Shown here piece after piece: positions 25,701 to 42,500 of a stretch of DNA of 64,000 nucleotides. The notes under the pieces are model-generated. The model was not told the origin of the DNA and made no database searches. It saw only the letters and a program-made list of their open reading frames with translations. The stretch is from Turbatrix aceti (Eukaryota > Nematoda > Chromadorea > Rhabditida > Panagrolaimidae), in assembly GCA_963969345.1 (NCBI GenBank), contig OZ017766.1:3162001-3226000 (forward strand), in the 5' to 3' direction. The stretch's first letter is position 1. Each line of letters starts with the position of its first letter. A program made the translations under genes and the position numbers.

Positions 25701-26769
25701 CTCGAAAGAACCATCGAACGCCGTCAGCAGAGCCTGTCCAAGCTGCAGGAAGACGAGTCTGCGTGGAAGAACAAGATCGAGGGCCTTAGAAGATCCGCCA
25801 CCGACGTCCAGCAGCTGGAAGTCCGAATCGAGACGCTCAAAATCGAGCTAGAGACCATGACTCAAAAATGGAGGCATTCGGAGAACGATCGGGAGATCGC
25901 CAGGTGAGTTCTTCGCTGATTGGGTGCCTCATTAGAAAATTGGTTTTCAGAAGAGAACTCGTTGAAGTCCGGTCCAAGCTAAACTCCGCCCAGCTGAAAG
26001 TCAACGACCTTCAGACGACGCTGAAGGAGCTCAAAGACGAGCGCAAGCGATATATCGATCGCATTGAGGTCCTCGAAAAGTACGAGCGGGACAACGCAGC
26101 AACCGAGCGCGAGCTTCGGCGAGATCTCGAGCAGATCCGCAACGAGCGTCTCACCCTTGTCGCCGAAGCCGAAGAACTCAGACGGCAGATCGGGCGCTGC
26201 GAGGTCGCGAAGAAGGAGTACGAAGCGCAGGTAGCCCGACTCGATCGGGAGAGGATCGCGCTCAAGAGACACGCAGAAACCGTGAGTTTAGCTTTTTTTC
26301 CAGATAAAGAAAAGCAACTCTTTTTTTCTAGCTCGAGATGGACAAGCAACGAGTTGAAGCCACCGTGCGCCAGACCACGCTGGAGCGCCAGGCGCTGGAC
26401 AAGTCGCTGAACGCCATGGAGAAGGAAAATAGCGAGCTCTACCGCAACTGCAACCTGCTCCAGTCGCAGCTGAACCAACTCGAACGCGAGACTATGGCGC
26501 GGTCTTCCGAGGCGAATAACAAACGCCGCATGCAGCTCGAATCAGAGATTCATCGCCTCAACCAGGAAAAGCGCCAGGTCGAGAAAACGCTTGAGCAGAG
26601 AGAGCAGAACTACCTCCAGCGGGTCAAGATGCTCGAAAGCCAGGTCACGGCCCTCAAAGAGCAGCTCGAAGCCGAGAGACGCCGCAGAAGAGAGCCAGGG
26701 ACGCCTCTGGGTGGCGGCGACCGGCGATCGACCTCCGGCAACGGCAACAGACCGCCATTCAGGGTCTAG
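19703..26769 (+). CDS. che-10: Rootletin (ciliary rootlet coiled-coil protein)
   Basis: Fifteen exons, phases checked: 19667-19754 (ATG at 19703), 19806-20250, 20309-20474, 20704-20781, 20832-20939, 20989-21250, 21298-21505, 21555-22536, 22775-22874, 22925-23238, 23288-23702, 23754-25249, 25635-25903, 25951-26281 and 26332-26769. They give about 1887 residues (1951 with the exon at 17076), close to vertebrate rootletin at about 2000. Rootletin polymerises into the fibres that anchor cilia to the sensory dendrite, and CHE-10 is the C. elegans form. Early on, LQGLQDKVMRYRQRSA matches the family N-terminus, and RRTRSVSP follows a first coil block. The rest is heptad coiled coil, rich in E, L, R, K and Q. 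It is broken only by a Pro/Ser/Gly linker (genomic about 24550-24730). The intron 25250-25634 is the longest after 20475-20703 and 22537-22774. The assignment rests on length, the N-terminal motif and coil architecture, since coiled coils attract false matches. Confidence 0.88.
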
Positions 26770-27102
26770 TCATCACCTGTCCCCCTAAAAATGTACAAAC
26801 AACGCAGAAACTGCCTCTCTCCGGTTCCTATCCGGAGCCACCACCTACGTCGTTTCATTCCAGCCCTGCCTGATCAGTCATGTCTGTAATTACCCGATGC
26901 TCCCATTCACCAGTTTTCTTTGAATCCTGCAACAGAGTCTAATCGCCTAATAAATTATATCAGTGTTCGAAAAAGCTTACAGTAGCTAAATATTTGCATT
27001 TCATGCAAATTCGGGCAATCGGCGGGAACTATATTTGCCTGTCGGCAGCCCGTTGTCTGTAGGCCAACCCCGTCATTTCGTCGTCTGTTATGTCCGGTTA
27101 GC

Positions 27103-28476
27103 ATGAACAAAAAAACGAGGGTACGCGTCAGTCGCACACGGAAGTCGAGGTCGACTGAAGAAAATCCCAAGAGTGCATACAACAAGGCGCATAAACCGAT
27201 CAAGGAAGACAATGGCCCGAATGCCGGCAAACCGAAGCACACTCTGATGTCTCGAATAATGGGGAAGAAGACTGCAACCACCGAGGAACAATCCCACGCG
27301 AATGCGACAGTTAGCTCAAAAAGTTCAAAAAGGGTAAAAACTTTTGTTTTGAAACAATTTTTTTAAATAAATAATTTTTAGGCAAAGAAGAAAAAACCGT
27401 CCCGATTTAAGACTGGAACCGCCGGAGGAGAGACCATCGATGCACCCGCACAGAATAAGTCTACGCCGGGGAAGTCAAAAACCTTGCTTGCTACAAAGTT
27501 TGTGGAACGCGCCGTTGGCTTGGGCATCCAAGGGCTGAAGGCGGAGTTTATGGCGATGAAGAAGACGCCTCCGAACCCCGTCGATCACGCCACGTTTCTC
27601 GCAAACCCCCAAAAGAACAGGTACAAGGACGTGCCTTGCCTCGAGGCCACCCGAGTCAAGCTGCGTGGAATGCCCTCGGATTACGTGCACGCCAACTACG
27701 TTTACATGGAAGACAGCAACCACCGATACATTTGCGCCCAGGCGCCTCTGCAGCTGACGCTCGCGGATTTTTGGTGCACCGTTTTGCAGGTATGGAAGAG
27801 TTGGCTGTCAAAAAAAGGCTTACTAAAATTGCAGGAGGAGTGCCAGTCTATCCTGATGCTCTGCGACATCATGGAACACAGCTCCTGCAAGTGCTTTCAA
27901 TACTGGAACGAGACCGAGGGCCAGAACATCTCTGTCAGCGAACTCAACCTCCTTGTCACCACCATGAAAGTAGGTGAAACGCGAGTCATACTTTGTACGA
28001 AAATTTTGTCCTTGCAGGCATCATTCATCGATCCAGCCCAAGTCCTCAAGCAGACCATGCTCCAGGTGACTTCGCCGACCAAGAATTTTGTGGTCAAACA
28101 CATCCACTGGTGCCATTGGCCGGATCGCGGCGTGCCCAAGAACTGGGAGGCGGCGTTCACGCTGCTGGGTGCGGTCAAAACCGATGTCAAGCCGGTGCTC
28201 ATCCACTGCTCAGCGGGCATCGGACGCACCGGCTGCATCGTCTGCATCGACGTCATCTTCTCGCGCCTGCTGCACGGCAAGAGCATCGTTGACGTGCCCG
28301 AACTCGTCAAGGCTCTCCGTCGGCAGAGAAACAACTGCGTTCAGATGGACTCGCAGTACCTGTTTATCCACTACGCGATGATCCAGAAGTTCATCAACGG
28401 CAAGCTCATCAAGCCCGACTTCCCGGGACTTGCCAAGTTTTTCGAGACCTACGATAAGGAGGTTATTGTCGGATAA
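27103..28476 (+). CDS. Cytosolic protein tyrosine phosphatase, nematode type
   Basis: Exons 27103-27333, 27382-27789, 27835-27969 and 28018-28476 give 410 residues. The first 110 or so residues are very basic (Lys/Arg/Ser rich) and probably disordered. The classical PTP domain follows. The phosphotyrosine loop is NRYKDVPCLEATRVKL, the WPD loop is HWPDRGVP with the acid Asp294, and the P-loop is HCSAGIGRTG with nucleophile Cys322. The Q-loop RRQRNNCVQMDSQY closes the site. All catalytic residues are present, so the enzyme should be active. It has no transmembrane or targeting domain. Short PTPs of this form are strongly expanded in nematodes and often expressed in the male germ line; that last point is family knowledge, not seen here. 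The start follows a GGTTAG acceptor-like site. Confidence 0.93.
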
Positions 28477-28726
28477 ACAATTTATGGAAACATTTTTATT
28501 GCTCCAGCTTGATTAAATATGTTTTCTTGCAAAAACACGCAAACAACAAAGTCAGCAGTTTTTTGTTTGTGTCCGAAAATAAATAACACTCCTCATCTTT
28601 GGCAACCAATTTCCAATTCCAACAGTTATGGAGAAGATAGATACACGCATGACAACATGTAGGCTACGGTAGTGATGGCACGGTAATTGCAGGGTACACA
28701 ATGGCCGTCTCGGCCTTTCCGGGGGC

Positions 28727-32371
<3,645 letters not shown>

Positions 32372-35300
32372 CCTGCGGAGAACGTGCTTTGGCCAAGCCT
32401 GGAAACACCAAAAAATAACAGGTAAATCGACTGACGGGCGCGTTAAAATTCAAATTACAAAAAAAACTCGTGCACAAAGAACTCGAGAGGAGTCAAAACA
32501 CGACAAAGTGAATGTTTTCATGTTTTTCAAGCAGAGACCGGCCATCAGATATTTATTTCCGTACGGCCGCTTTTCCCAAAGAGTCGGATTCAGCTACGCA
32601 CAGCTAATTTTGTGTCCGAAAGTAAAAGATGAAGTAAAAAAGAGACACGACGAAGGGGAAATCTCGGAAATTCCCAGGAAACATAAAAAGCTCCGGAGAC
32701 CCCGGTGTGGGATAGAAAAGTACGGGCAACTATGTCGAATGCAAATACCGGTAACGAACTGGCCAAAAAATATTTCCAAAGGTGTATACAAAAGATTGAT
32801 CACCTTGTGTCCTCTCAAGTGACCAAACGCGAAAATTAAAGGACATCCTTCCATTAGCATAAAAAGACTAAACGAAGTGGGGGATGAATAATTTAGTCTT
32901 AAAAAAATTCGTAGCTCATGCACTTTCTTCGGGATTGCCAGAATGGATTGCCTCAAAACTCGGAAACGTAGCGCGCACCTTGGTTTTTATGGGCCAAAAA
33001 ATGGCATTCGGGGTGCGAAAATAAACGGGGGCGAGAAAACCCCCCGCTGACCTGAAACATCTTGACACCCCTCCTTCCAACACGTCAGTCAACCTGCAAA
33101 GTAACGAGTTCCGCGAATTCTTTTTTTAACTCTAGAATCATTTTATGACAAATCGCATGGGTGTGGCCGAATTGAATTAAGTTTCGCCAAATTAGGTCAG
33201 GCAGCAAAAAAGTACTCGTGGCAATATCAAAAAACAGACTGGACAAAAGGTTGGTCGGGGAGACGGGGCTGAAGCTGGCTTAATGATTTTGCCCGGTCAC
33301 CCCCGCCGAGACCCCTTATCCCGCAGCAAATTGCCATCATTTATGGATGAATATAAAAGTACCCGGTCACCAACAAACGGCCTCCTGCCTGGGCAGTTGG
33401 GCCATAAAATGCGGTAATTCCGGTAAAGTCATAAAAATCAGCAGAAAAAGTCAAAAGGGGTCTACGTGCCAAAGAAGGCTCTCGGTTTCTTGTTTCCTGT
33501 CGGTGTTGTCTACGACAATTACTCATATAATAATTTTTATCAACAGTCACGGTTAAAATCGCATCCGACAGATTTTTGCAAAAAACGCGGTGCTGCAAAA
33601 TGCGAATTAATGACATCAGACTGACTTTTAAAAAAGTCGAACACCGCAAAACACCTATAAAAAGTGAATCTGAGCTCAATCTGAGTTAATTTGACTAAAA
33701 AAAGCTTCCAAACAAGAAATTTTAAACAGCGCTTGCAGGGAAGAGACGCAATCAGAAGCGATCCACCCCTCTCGGTAAACAGGAAAACTTTTGATGACTT
33801 CCGTTGGCCTCGGAATGGCGAACGCTGCCTCCGCCGGCCGCTTGCGACAACGACACCCCTTTCCGCCTCCTTCCGCCCGGCACATCGGCCTATTTAGCCA
33901 TCGGCAAAAAAATAAAGGGTGAAAGTAATCCCTCACTCGCCAGGCACTCGACCTCCTCATCTCAACTTCAACTTCTTTTGGGTGAATTAAACCACGCCGC
34001 TTTTTTGTGCATGCATGAAGGGGCCCTGGATGCCGATATGCGAGCGGAGTGCCGTCAGGAATCGTCAAAGTCAGGGGGAATTAGTCTCGATGAGCGCATG
34101 AAGATCTCAAGTGTCACCCCGACGACGACGCAGACGGCGGCTAAGGACGGCATCGGTCGAATGATGAATGGTGCCGCGTAATCAAGCTTACGTCTCGTTT
34201 CTCGTTTTGTCTCAGCTTCAAAGACGTAAAAAACAGCATCGCGGGAAAAAAAAGACATCCATCAACTTTTTAGGAATTCTGGTGGGAGGACGACGCAAAA
34301 AAACGTAAAATATGCGACACGCAGGAATGCATAAACAAGCAGGTAAATTTTATTTTAGACATGATCACTGCATTGGCTGAGAAATGCTTGTTTCACCGCC
34401 TCGACCACCCCGACCACGAGCATGGTGGCGACAATGTATCATTGAATTAGCAGCCCCCCACGAGAGTTCACTGAAGCGTCTTTACATTTCATCAGGATGA
34501 ATCGTGCGTTTCTAGTCCGCGAATTCGGGCCAACCTTGCCAGGGCTGTTGTTGCCAACATTTTTTTGCGTTCAAAATCATGCCATTACAAAAAGAATTTG
34601 TATGAGGCGAAAAAATGCGGTGCTAGACTGACAGGGCTACAACTATCCTTTTGACACCTCAGCACAAAAAAAAGTTTTTATAGCACTTGTCAAGTGCATA
34701 CATACGTAACAAGCTGGCCAGAGGGGTAGATATGCTTCAAGTGTGGAAATATCTCGCAGACTGGTATCTTGACAGATCCAGTCACCTAGCGGACCTCAGT
34801 TTGGACTTCCTGGTGCCACTTCTTCAACGGGACATTCATTGGTAGCATTCCATACGGCATTAACGCCTGCAAAAGTGGCAGCCATTCGGTGTAGGCTGCG
34901 AATGGAAGCAAATCTTGCACGAAAAGTCGCGTCTAATGCGGTGATGAAAATGAGTGGTCAAATCACATCATTTCCGCATGCACGTCGCGTCGACGATGGC
35001 GTCCGCGTCGGGAAAATGGTCGCTGAGGCAAACTAAGTGTTCACGCGGAGGGCATGCGCAGGCACACTTACGCAGGCTCTCACGGGTGCGCAACAAGTTT
35101 TCAACGCATTTGTGCGAGTCTTTCGGGATCCAAAAAATATTTTATCCCGGCCGAAAAAAGAACTTCAGTTTTTTCGAGTTTTTGGACAACGCTGAATGCG
35201 TTTTTTGAATAATAAAATATGAAGTAGGCAACCTCAAGTAAGGACCACTTCGGCCCACCGCCGTGGACGAGAACGGCAATTAATCAAATTCATGACAGAG

Positions 35301-37409
35301 CAGACTAATGGACAATTTGCCCTTTTTGTGTTCCCGCGCAACAGAAAAAAAACGTTGCTTAGTTTTGACTTCGGCAAAACAAGAAAACTCCTGCAGATAC
35401 AGTGCCTCAGGGCGGGGCAGCAAACAACCATCAGACGCCGTTGTCACGCTAGTCGCTTTTACCTTCCTGGAAGAACACAATTTCCGACAAAAACGCAAGT
35501 AAAAGCTCTGAATGATCCCGCCAAGGCCAAAAGTTACCGATAAAAGCTGCCATCGCCAAAAAGCATAAAATCCTCTGACAAGCGACCCGCAACATTAATC
35601 CCCCCATAAATTGCCGAAATAACGTCTCAGAAGTCTCACACACAAAAAAACATGCCATCGAAATTGCCTCGTGGCCATCAAATGTCTCAAATACGCAAAT
35701 AGGGGCAGTCATCGGCGAGAGCCCCTGCCTGGACTTGTGCACCGAGTAATATGGCGTAAAATTAATTGACAGCGAACACACGACCGGAAGCAATTGGACG
35801 GTCGCGTCAGATTGGCCCAAACGACGTCGCGGGAAGATGTCCTGGCAGGCACGTGTGCCGCGATTGTCCCCGGCAGACGGGAGTAAACGGGGATGTCGAT
35901 GGGATAATCGGGCCGAGCCGGATTACACTTCGTCGAGACTGTACAAAAGGTACAAACAGACAGGTAACTGAAAATATCTGCCGCCGCGGCGTCGATTTTG
36001 GCGGAAGCCAGAATCCAAATGCAGAGGCATGGAACGTTACAAAGCGGTTTGAAAAAACTATGAAAACCCATTTACGCGCCAAAAAGTTGGAAAAAACATC
36101 AAAACACAAATAAAAAATAACGATGTGCAAATAAATAATTCTTGGCGCCCCGAAGAACGTCAGCAGATGATAAACAGTCAAAAGGCACAAAATGTTTCGC
36201 GGTCGACGATCAAGGCCAATTTGTCGACCAGCGTGGCTCTCATCAAACCCGCAGGCGCGGTCAGGGTGAAGAAGTGACCGCTGCAGTTGACAGCTTCACT
36301 TATCTTCAGCGGTGCCTTTAAAAAAAGGAATTCAACTTGCTCAAGAGGGCACAACGGGAGGGGAAAGACGTTCCCCTCGAAGGAGGCGTAAAGAGACCTC
36401 TCGAAAATAGATTACGTGTGCCTGCGGTGGCTAAATGTTGCCATGCCGCTGTCCTTGTCGGATGGAGCGCCTTTTGACAGCGCGAGGATAAAAAATAAAA
36501 ATAAATAAAAAAAAAGAACGTCAAACAGCTCGACCCGGTCGGCCCCTGCTGGCGTACCTGGGCCACTCAGAAGAGGGGGGTGAACGAACCAGAGACCGAA
36601 ACCCAATTGAGCGTGTAATGCACAACCGGCATGCCAGGAGAGAAATTTTTGTGAACTTTTTAGTCATCCGTAAAGTTCATCAAAGACAAAAAAGGATTTG
36701 GTGCTGTTCGGGGTGTTGTGGAAGAGTTTTTTGTTGTAAAACGCGGAAATAAGAAAAAAATAAACAAACTCATTATTTCTCGTCTTTCTTTGTCGAAATT
36801 TGGCTCAGAAAGATTTTTTGTCTAAAAAATCGAAATTCCTGTTTTTTTTTAAATTTGGATGCCAAATGGAGTTGATGTCACGCCACCTGTTACGTGTTTA
36901 CCTACCCACATAAAGTAAAGTCCGTGGGTTGCAAGTCAGCATGTCAAACCGCATCCATGAAAAGCCAAAAAAGCGCCCCACCGAGCTCCATTACCACCAA
37001 ATAATCTTGTTTCATATTTATAAATTGTTGCTTGCGAGCAGTGCAGCAAGTTGTATTGCGCAAGACGGACTACAACAATACGGCACCCGTCGCCTGCCAA
37101 GCCCCTTCATTCATATTCGACACCCCTGCGTCAGATTTGTTGAGGTCTAATTTGGGGATTGGCCTCCTTGGCTCCGGCCGGCAGGAATGGCCCGAACGCG
37201 CCGCGAGTCCATTGAATACGACTTGCCTGGGGCATGCCATTATGGGCCAATGTCGTGAATGGCCGCATTTAATTGACCACACAAAGAGATTCCTTATTGA
37301 TGTACCTTTATTTTATGTATATGGGCATGAACGAATCACAGAGCAACTCGAAAAGTTCTCTTTCGTGACAGAGATACCCTTACGCCGTCTCTCAAGGAAA
37401 TCAGAAGAT
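32372..37409. other. Intergenic region, no gene firmly supported
   Basis: About 5 kb between the carbonic-anhydrase-related gene and the 3' end of the glycosyltransferase. Only short, overlapping frames are present. One minus-strand stretch, about 36187-36317, looks somewhat like a terminal coding exon (see findings) but has no partner exon. Otherwise I see nothing in it. Confidence 0.4.
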
Positions 37410-39555
37410 TCATGAGGCTTTGGAACGACCAACAACGCCTTCGACAACACCAGTGATGATTCTGGAAACGATAAAAGCAACAATGAGGCTGGCCACAACT
37501 ATGATAGCCACGGCATCGAAGTTGCGACGAATGATGTACGGCAGGTGCTCTCCAGGCAACCCGAGATCACTCGTGTGCTTGAACTTGCCGATAAAGTCAA
37601 TGTGCTTGACGAATCTCTCCCGAGGACTGAACGGCACCGCCGCCAGTCTTTCTTTCAATTCCTGTGCGTTTTTCATATACCTAAAATTGTTGCATTTCGG
37701 TTCGACCACCCACGTCGCTGAAAAACTCACTCTGGATTGTTGAGAACACCGTTGAGTGCCCTGACGAGATTGTCTTCTGTGAGGTCGCGCAGATCGACAG
37801 CAATTCCGACTTTTCTGTACTGATAGGTGGCCGCGCTGTGGTGCTGATCGGCAAACAAGGGTACGGAAATTGTCGGCACGCCGCTGTAGATGGCCTCCAT
37901 CATGCCATTTCTTCCGCCGTGGGTAACAAAGGCTCGGATTTTTGGATGGGCTGAAAGCGGGGAATGATAACAATGTTTTTATAGACAGGTCGTAAAGTTA
38001 TTTCACGGTTAGGCTGAGACATTATATAGACAAATGAACCTTAGTGATAAGGTGCATGGATGCACTTTGAACTGAAGAATGGAAAAAGTTTTTTAGACTT
38101 ACCCAGGATACCTGACTGGGGCAGCCAGCCGAAAGCATAGATATTCGGGTAATTGTCGATAACGTCTGGTTCAGAGACACCGTCTCTTTTGTACCTGACC
38201 AGGAACGTGTACTCCGGGAAGTGCGCAAAGGCGTTGAAGATGTTCAGCTTGAGGTACCTCGGGATGGTTGAGATCTCCACCTGCTGGCCCCAGGTGAAGA
38301 GCACGACTCCGGCGATGGAGTCCTCCATGATCTTCGCGACCTCCGGATTCAGAGATCCCGGGTCGTTTAACGCGATGCCGCCGATCGGAATCACCTTCGG
38401 CGTCGTGGGTCGGGGAATGTCGATAAACTCGTGAGTGTTGGTGAAAAAGTAGCAGACGTCCTGGACCGTGGCTAGTTCAAAGTCGGGGCCCATGATGGTC
38501 TTCAGCGTGCTCACCACGCCATCTCCGGCGTATGCCAGAGGTTTCCTGTACAGTATGTTTTCCATGGTTCCGACGATGCGCTGCCAGAGAGTGAAATACG
38601 GAGCGTTCATGTAACCGTTGAAGTTTACTGAAAACAGGACGGTTTATCATTGGATGCGCGTAAAACACCGAATCCCTACAGTTATTGTAGCTTCGCTCGA
38701 TCGGGATGCCGAGTTGCTCTTCGTGTTCATCCGACAGCGCTCCGGGCGCCACGGAGACGATAGCCTTAATGCCGAGCAGCTTGAAAAGCGTAAATCCGCA
38801 GATGTCGTACTCTTCGCTGATGCCGATGTCGAAGTTCTCATTCTTGAGCATGGCGTGCAGCTCGGCGTTTGTGAATGACTCGGCGCAGACTGCGCCAATT
38901 GATTTTCCCATAGCGAAGAGCGATGTTGGGTTGTACGCCGTCGTGTTGTCAAAAATGGCGTTCATCGCCTTGTCCTTCTCCTGGTTTTCGCGATCGCTGA
39001 CTTCGTGGCTCTTAATACGGGTCACCTTATGCGAGTGCTCCGTGCAATTCTGGGCCACAGGCCGGAGTTCGTGGATCAGGTAGTGCTAAAAACGGAAACA
39101 GATAAGATTGATCGATCCAGACGGAAAGTCTACAAGGTTACACATTCGAGTAAACACTCGAGAAGATTACGGTGATTGTCAGCAGTTTCCGTCATCTGCC
39201 AGACAGTAAATATTTTCTTCCATATTTTTTTTTGATTAAAAACGATTTTTGATAACAATGTATGAAATTTGAATTTTTGATTTTTGATTTTATTCCAGAA
39301 TTCAAAAAAAGCGCTTACAACATAGTGCCCCTCTTGGGCCAAAACATCCGCAATCCTGCCTTGAAACTGAACATGACTATACGAAATTGATATCGCAGTA
39401 ATCAAAATTTTGAGTTTCCCATTTGGCGGGTCTGAAGACGAAGACGTGATTGCTTCTGAGTTATTTCTGGTTCTCTGAGCGTTGGCAGCCAAGGCAAAAA
39501 GTAGAATGGCGAGTAGAAGTGCCCTGGGCGATGACAAAGAGCTGAGCGGAGTCAT
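37410..39555 (-). CDS. UDP-glucuronosyl/UDP-glycosyltransferase (UGT)
   Basis: Exons 39555-39319, 39085-38680, 38627-38103, 37950-37731 and 37680-37410 give 552 residues, a normal UGT length. The signal peptide is ALLLAILLFALAANA. ISYSHVQFQGRIADVLAQEG follows, the acceptor-side N-terminal motif (family form: SH..FMG.IAD.L...GH). The donor-binding half has FGWLPQSGIL and then the UGT signature from FVTHGGRNGMMEAIYSGVP through PLFADQHHSA, which binds the UDP-sugar. One C-terminal transmembrane helix (AVAIIVVASLIVAFIVSRII) anchors it in the ER with a very short tail. It would conjugate sugars to lipophilic metabolites or xenobiotics. UGTs are a large expanded family in nematodes, so substrate and orthology cannot be assigned. 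Confidence 0.93.
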
Positions 39556-42500
39556 TGCCAGACTTCTGGAGTAGATTTGAGCTGTCTGTTTCTCTTATAG
39601 TTGCCGACGCGTGTTTTATCGCTTGCGACGACAGAGTGACACCGAGTGTAATCAAGTGACCACGGCAACCATAAACAGAAGGGGGAGGAGAAGCAATCCC
39701 TCGTTAATTGCGGGAGATAAGTCTTATCAGGTACGCTCCTGCTTGTTCTCTGATTGTCTCGTTCATGCGTCCTTCCAGGCATGTGTGCCGACACGTGCTG
39801 TGTAGGGTGTTCTGGCAAACATAAAAATGTACTGCTTAGCACAACAAAAAGTGTTGCACGACGGTAAACTGACTTGCTTGCAACTTATCCTGGCTCCTGG
39901 TGCTGATTGGGCAGCTTTTTTGGAATACAGAGGTCGAGCAAGTTTAACCAGATCATACTACGCCTTGTCAAAGTCCAACAGCACAAAAAAATCCAAAATC
40001 CCGATTTGCCAAAAAAGTATTATCGTCAATACTTTCCCCCACACAACCCAGCCTGGAACCCCCCTAACTTGTCATAAAAATGATTTACATGGGATTCTTG
40101 CTCTGCATCGACCAACGTTGGTCGATTGTTCCGGCCGCAGCACGCAGGCCGATGGTGTAAATTGTACCTGTCACCTCGTCTCGCCTCGAATCCATTTACA
40201 TCGTCATTTTTATGATCTGCGTTCCAAAGATCGTTGCTCGCTGGAAAACTCGTTTTGGCAGGCGGCGGGGCCTGCTCGGAGCGCGTGAAGGTGGTGTTCC
40301 GCTCGGCCATATTCAATGTGCAACGTCTTCAATATTCGATCTTACATTCTTTGAGCTTTGCATTGTAATCAGCACTACTATCTGTTCTCGCTCAGGCGAC
40401 AAAACCACCGCAGCTGCGAGGTGTTATGATGCCCCTGATAGCGAGCGCGGTCGGCGTGAATATACAGCCTGCTGCTTGGAACGCGACTGATCGGGGATTA
40501 TGCGACGTTATCTTCTTTTTGCGGACGTTTCAGTGCCATGATCCCGCTAAAATCGGTTTATTGGTTGACATTTTATTTGTTCGCCCGTGCAACGCGTATT
40601 TTCTCCAATTGCCGTTATTTGGGTTCTTCGAGGACCCTCAGACCATCAATTTTTGTTTCTAATGTCCGTCGTTTTGATTTCATTCATAGTCGTCATTGAA
40701 TCATGCCAATTATGGAGTCGATCGTAGTCTGCTGAGTTGAAGTGATTTTTATGGCCATTTGGCGACTGAAAGTTCAAAAATACGGCCGGGCGTACGTGAT
40801 TATGTAAAACAGTTAAAAAAGTAACAAGAAAGTTTATTGGTTTTTCGTGCTGATAGGTCTCGCCTGTGGAAAAGTCAAAACGTGAAAAATAACACATTTT
40901 TGTCACCCCGATAAATATTTTCTAGCATCATAGGTATCTTGAAGTGTTCTGCCATTGATGTCAGGCCTGTCGCCTTTTGTGATCTCAAGTTGTTTCCTCC
41001 TTTGAACATACCCGTCGTTTTGAATGTATAATAGACTCCTAAAGTGGGCGACAAAGGTCGTGAAAGCGACTCCGCGATGGTTATAACTTTTCTGGCCGTC
41101 GTTTAATACTAAGGCGTGAATGTGGCTCGCCGGCATCGGCACTTGAGTCCGTGCCATCGCGGTCATTTTTTTATACTGCGACTTTGCGCCACTCCCTTGG
41201 CACAGGCCGGCGCACTTCACTTCCTCGATCGACCTCTGCCCGGTCCGGTCCAGTCTAGGCGCTTTTGTGTCCGAGTCAGTGCTGGTCAGTCGAGTCAGAG
41301 CAAGGAAGGGATGGCGACTCACCCGGCGCTTGCTTACATTAGCTGCTGCCCGGCTCGTCCGTTGGCTTGCAACCGGCCGTCTGCCGCTCTCTCCGCCCTG
41401 CTCCCACTATTTTTTGTCGCATTGGCGCCCGATTGCGTCAGTGACCGGCCGCGGCGGCAGGGCTAATTCTTTTTTTTTGAACCAAACAGAAGGACGACAG
41501 ACGCGGCTGGCCAGGCAACGGGCGATGTTCCTCGTTCGTTACACTTGTTTTGCCACAAGCGATGGTTTTTTCTTTCCAGGACAGATTGACGGGGGTGTGC
41601 GCTGTGTGCCATGGCTCCGTGGTGTTCTTCGGTGCTTTGGGAGGTTGTTGACGTCGATGATGTCCCTGGATGCGTAAAAGGACCCGACTTTTTCCGAGTT
41701 TGTCACTTTTGGATCAATTTAGTATTTTTTGTTATCCACGGAAGTTGAAAACAAAAAATGTTTTTTTCGGCACTTTGCTGTCTATTTTGTTGTCTTTTCG
41801 CCGGCGGCAAGAGCGTGAATAAATTTCGTAAGTCCCATTTCATCGCGTCTGGCCGGAAAGAAACGTCGGCAAGATGTTTGAGCCGCGTCGCATTCAATTC
41901 TCGGTCAAAACAACCAAAGCATCTATATAAAAGAAGCCGCGTGTCGACGGGCTACATGTTTATTCTGGCTCCTGTCGCGGCTGTCGGGAGTCAGATGCGG
42001 CTCTGTGTCTTGCCCGGTATCCCTGGTTTGCGTTACGTTCCGCTCGTGACAGCGGTGTCGGCAGTGTTTTCAAGCTTTGTTTGATGTTTGCCCGGTACGA
42101 TTGTCCATAAAAGGCCCCTTACCTGTACCTGCGTACCTACCGGCGCCGCGTGGGACAACAACGTGCTCGCAGAAAGGATTTCTGTACGGCTAATGTGTCC
42201 ATGTGTACACAGCAACATGGTATGGGTTGTCGCCGGGTTTTGTCTCCTTTCCACCCCCGGGACGGGGTTGAATTTCACGTTGAGCAACGCTTTGGGGGCG
42301 ACTTGAGGTCTGAACGGTGCAAAGGGTCAACAATTCGGTGCAGGCGATGGGGCAAGCTCGGATCAACTGTCAGAGCAGAAAAAGCTAAACCCGGGGTATT
42401 GCGAGGATTTTCAAGGCGTCGAAATTGAATGGTTATACGATTTATCACTCTTCAGACAAAAGATCGAATTTTTTGAGTGTGGTTTGTCACGTTGCTGTTT

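Noticed and set aside
41758..42084. 108-codon ORF after a TATA-like site upstream of the FGT-1-like gene
   Set aside because: No homology, no splice pattern, mixed composition; treated as chance in a 4-kb intergenic region.
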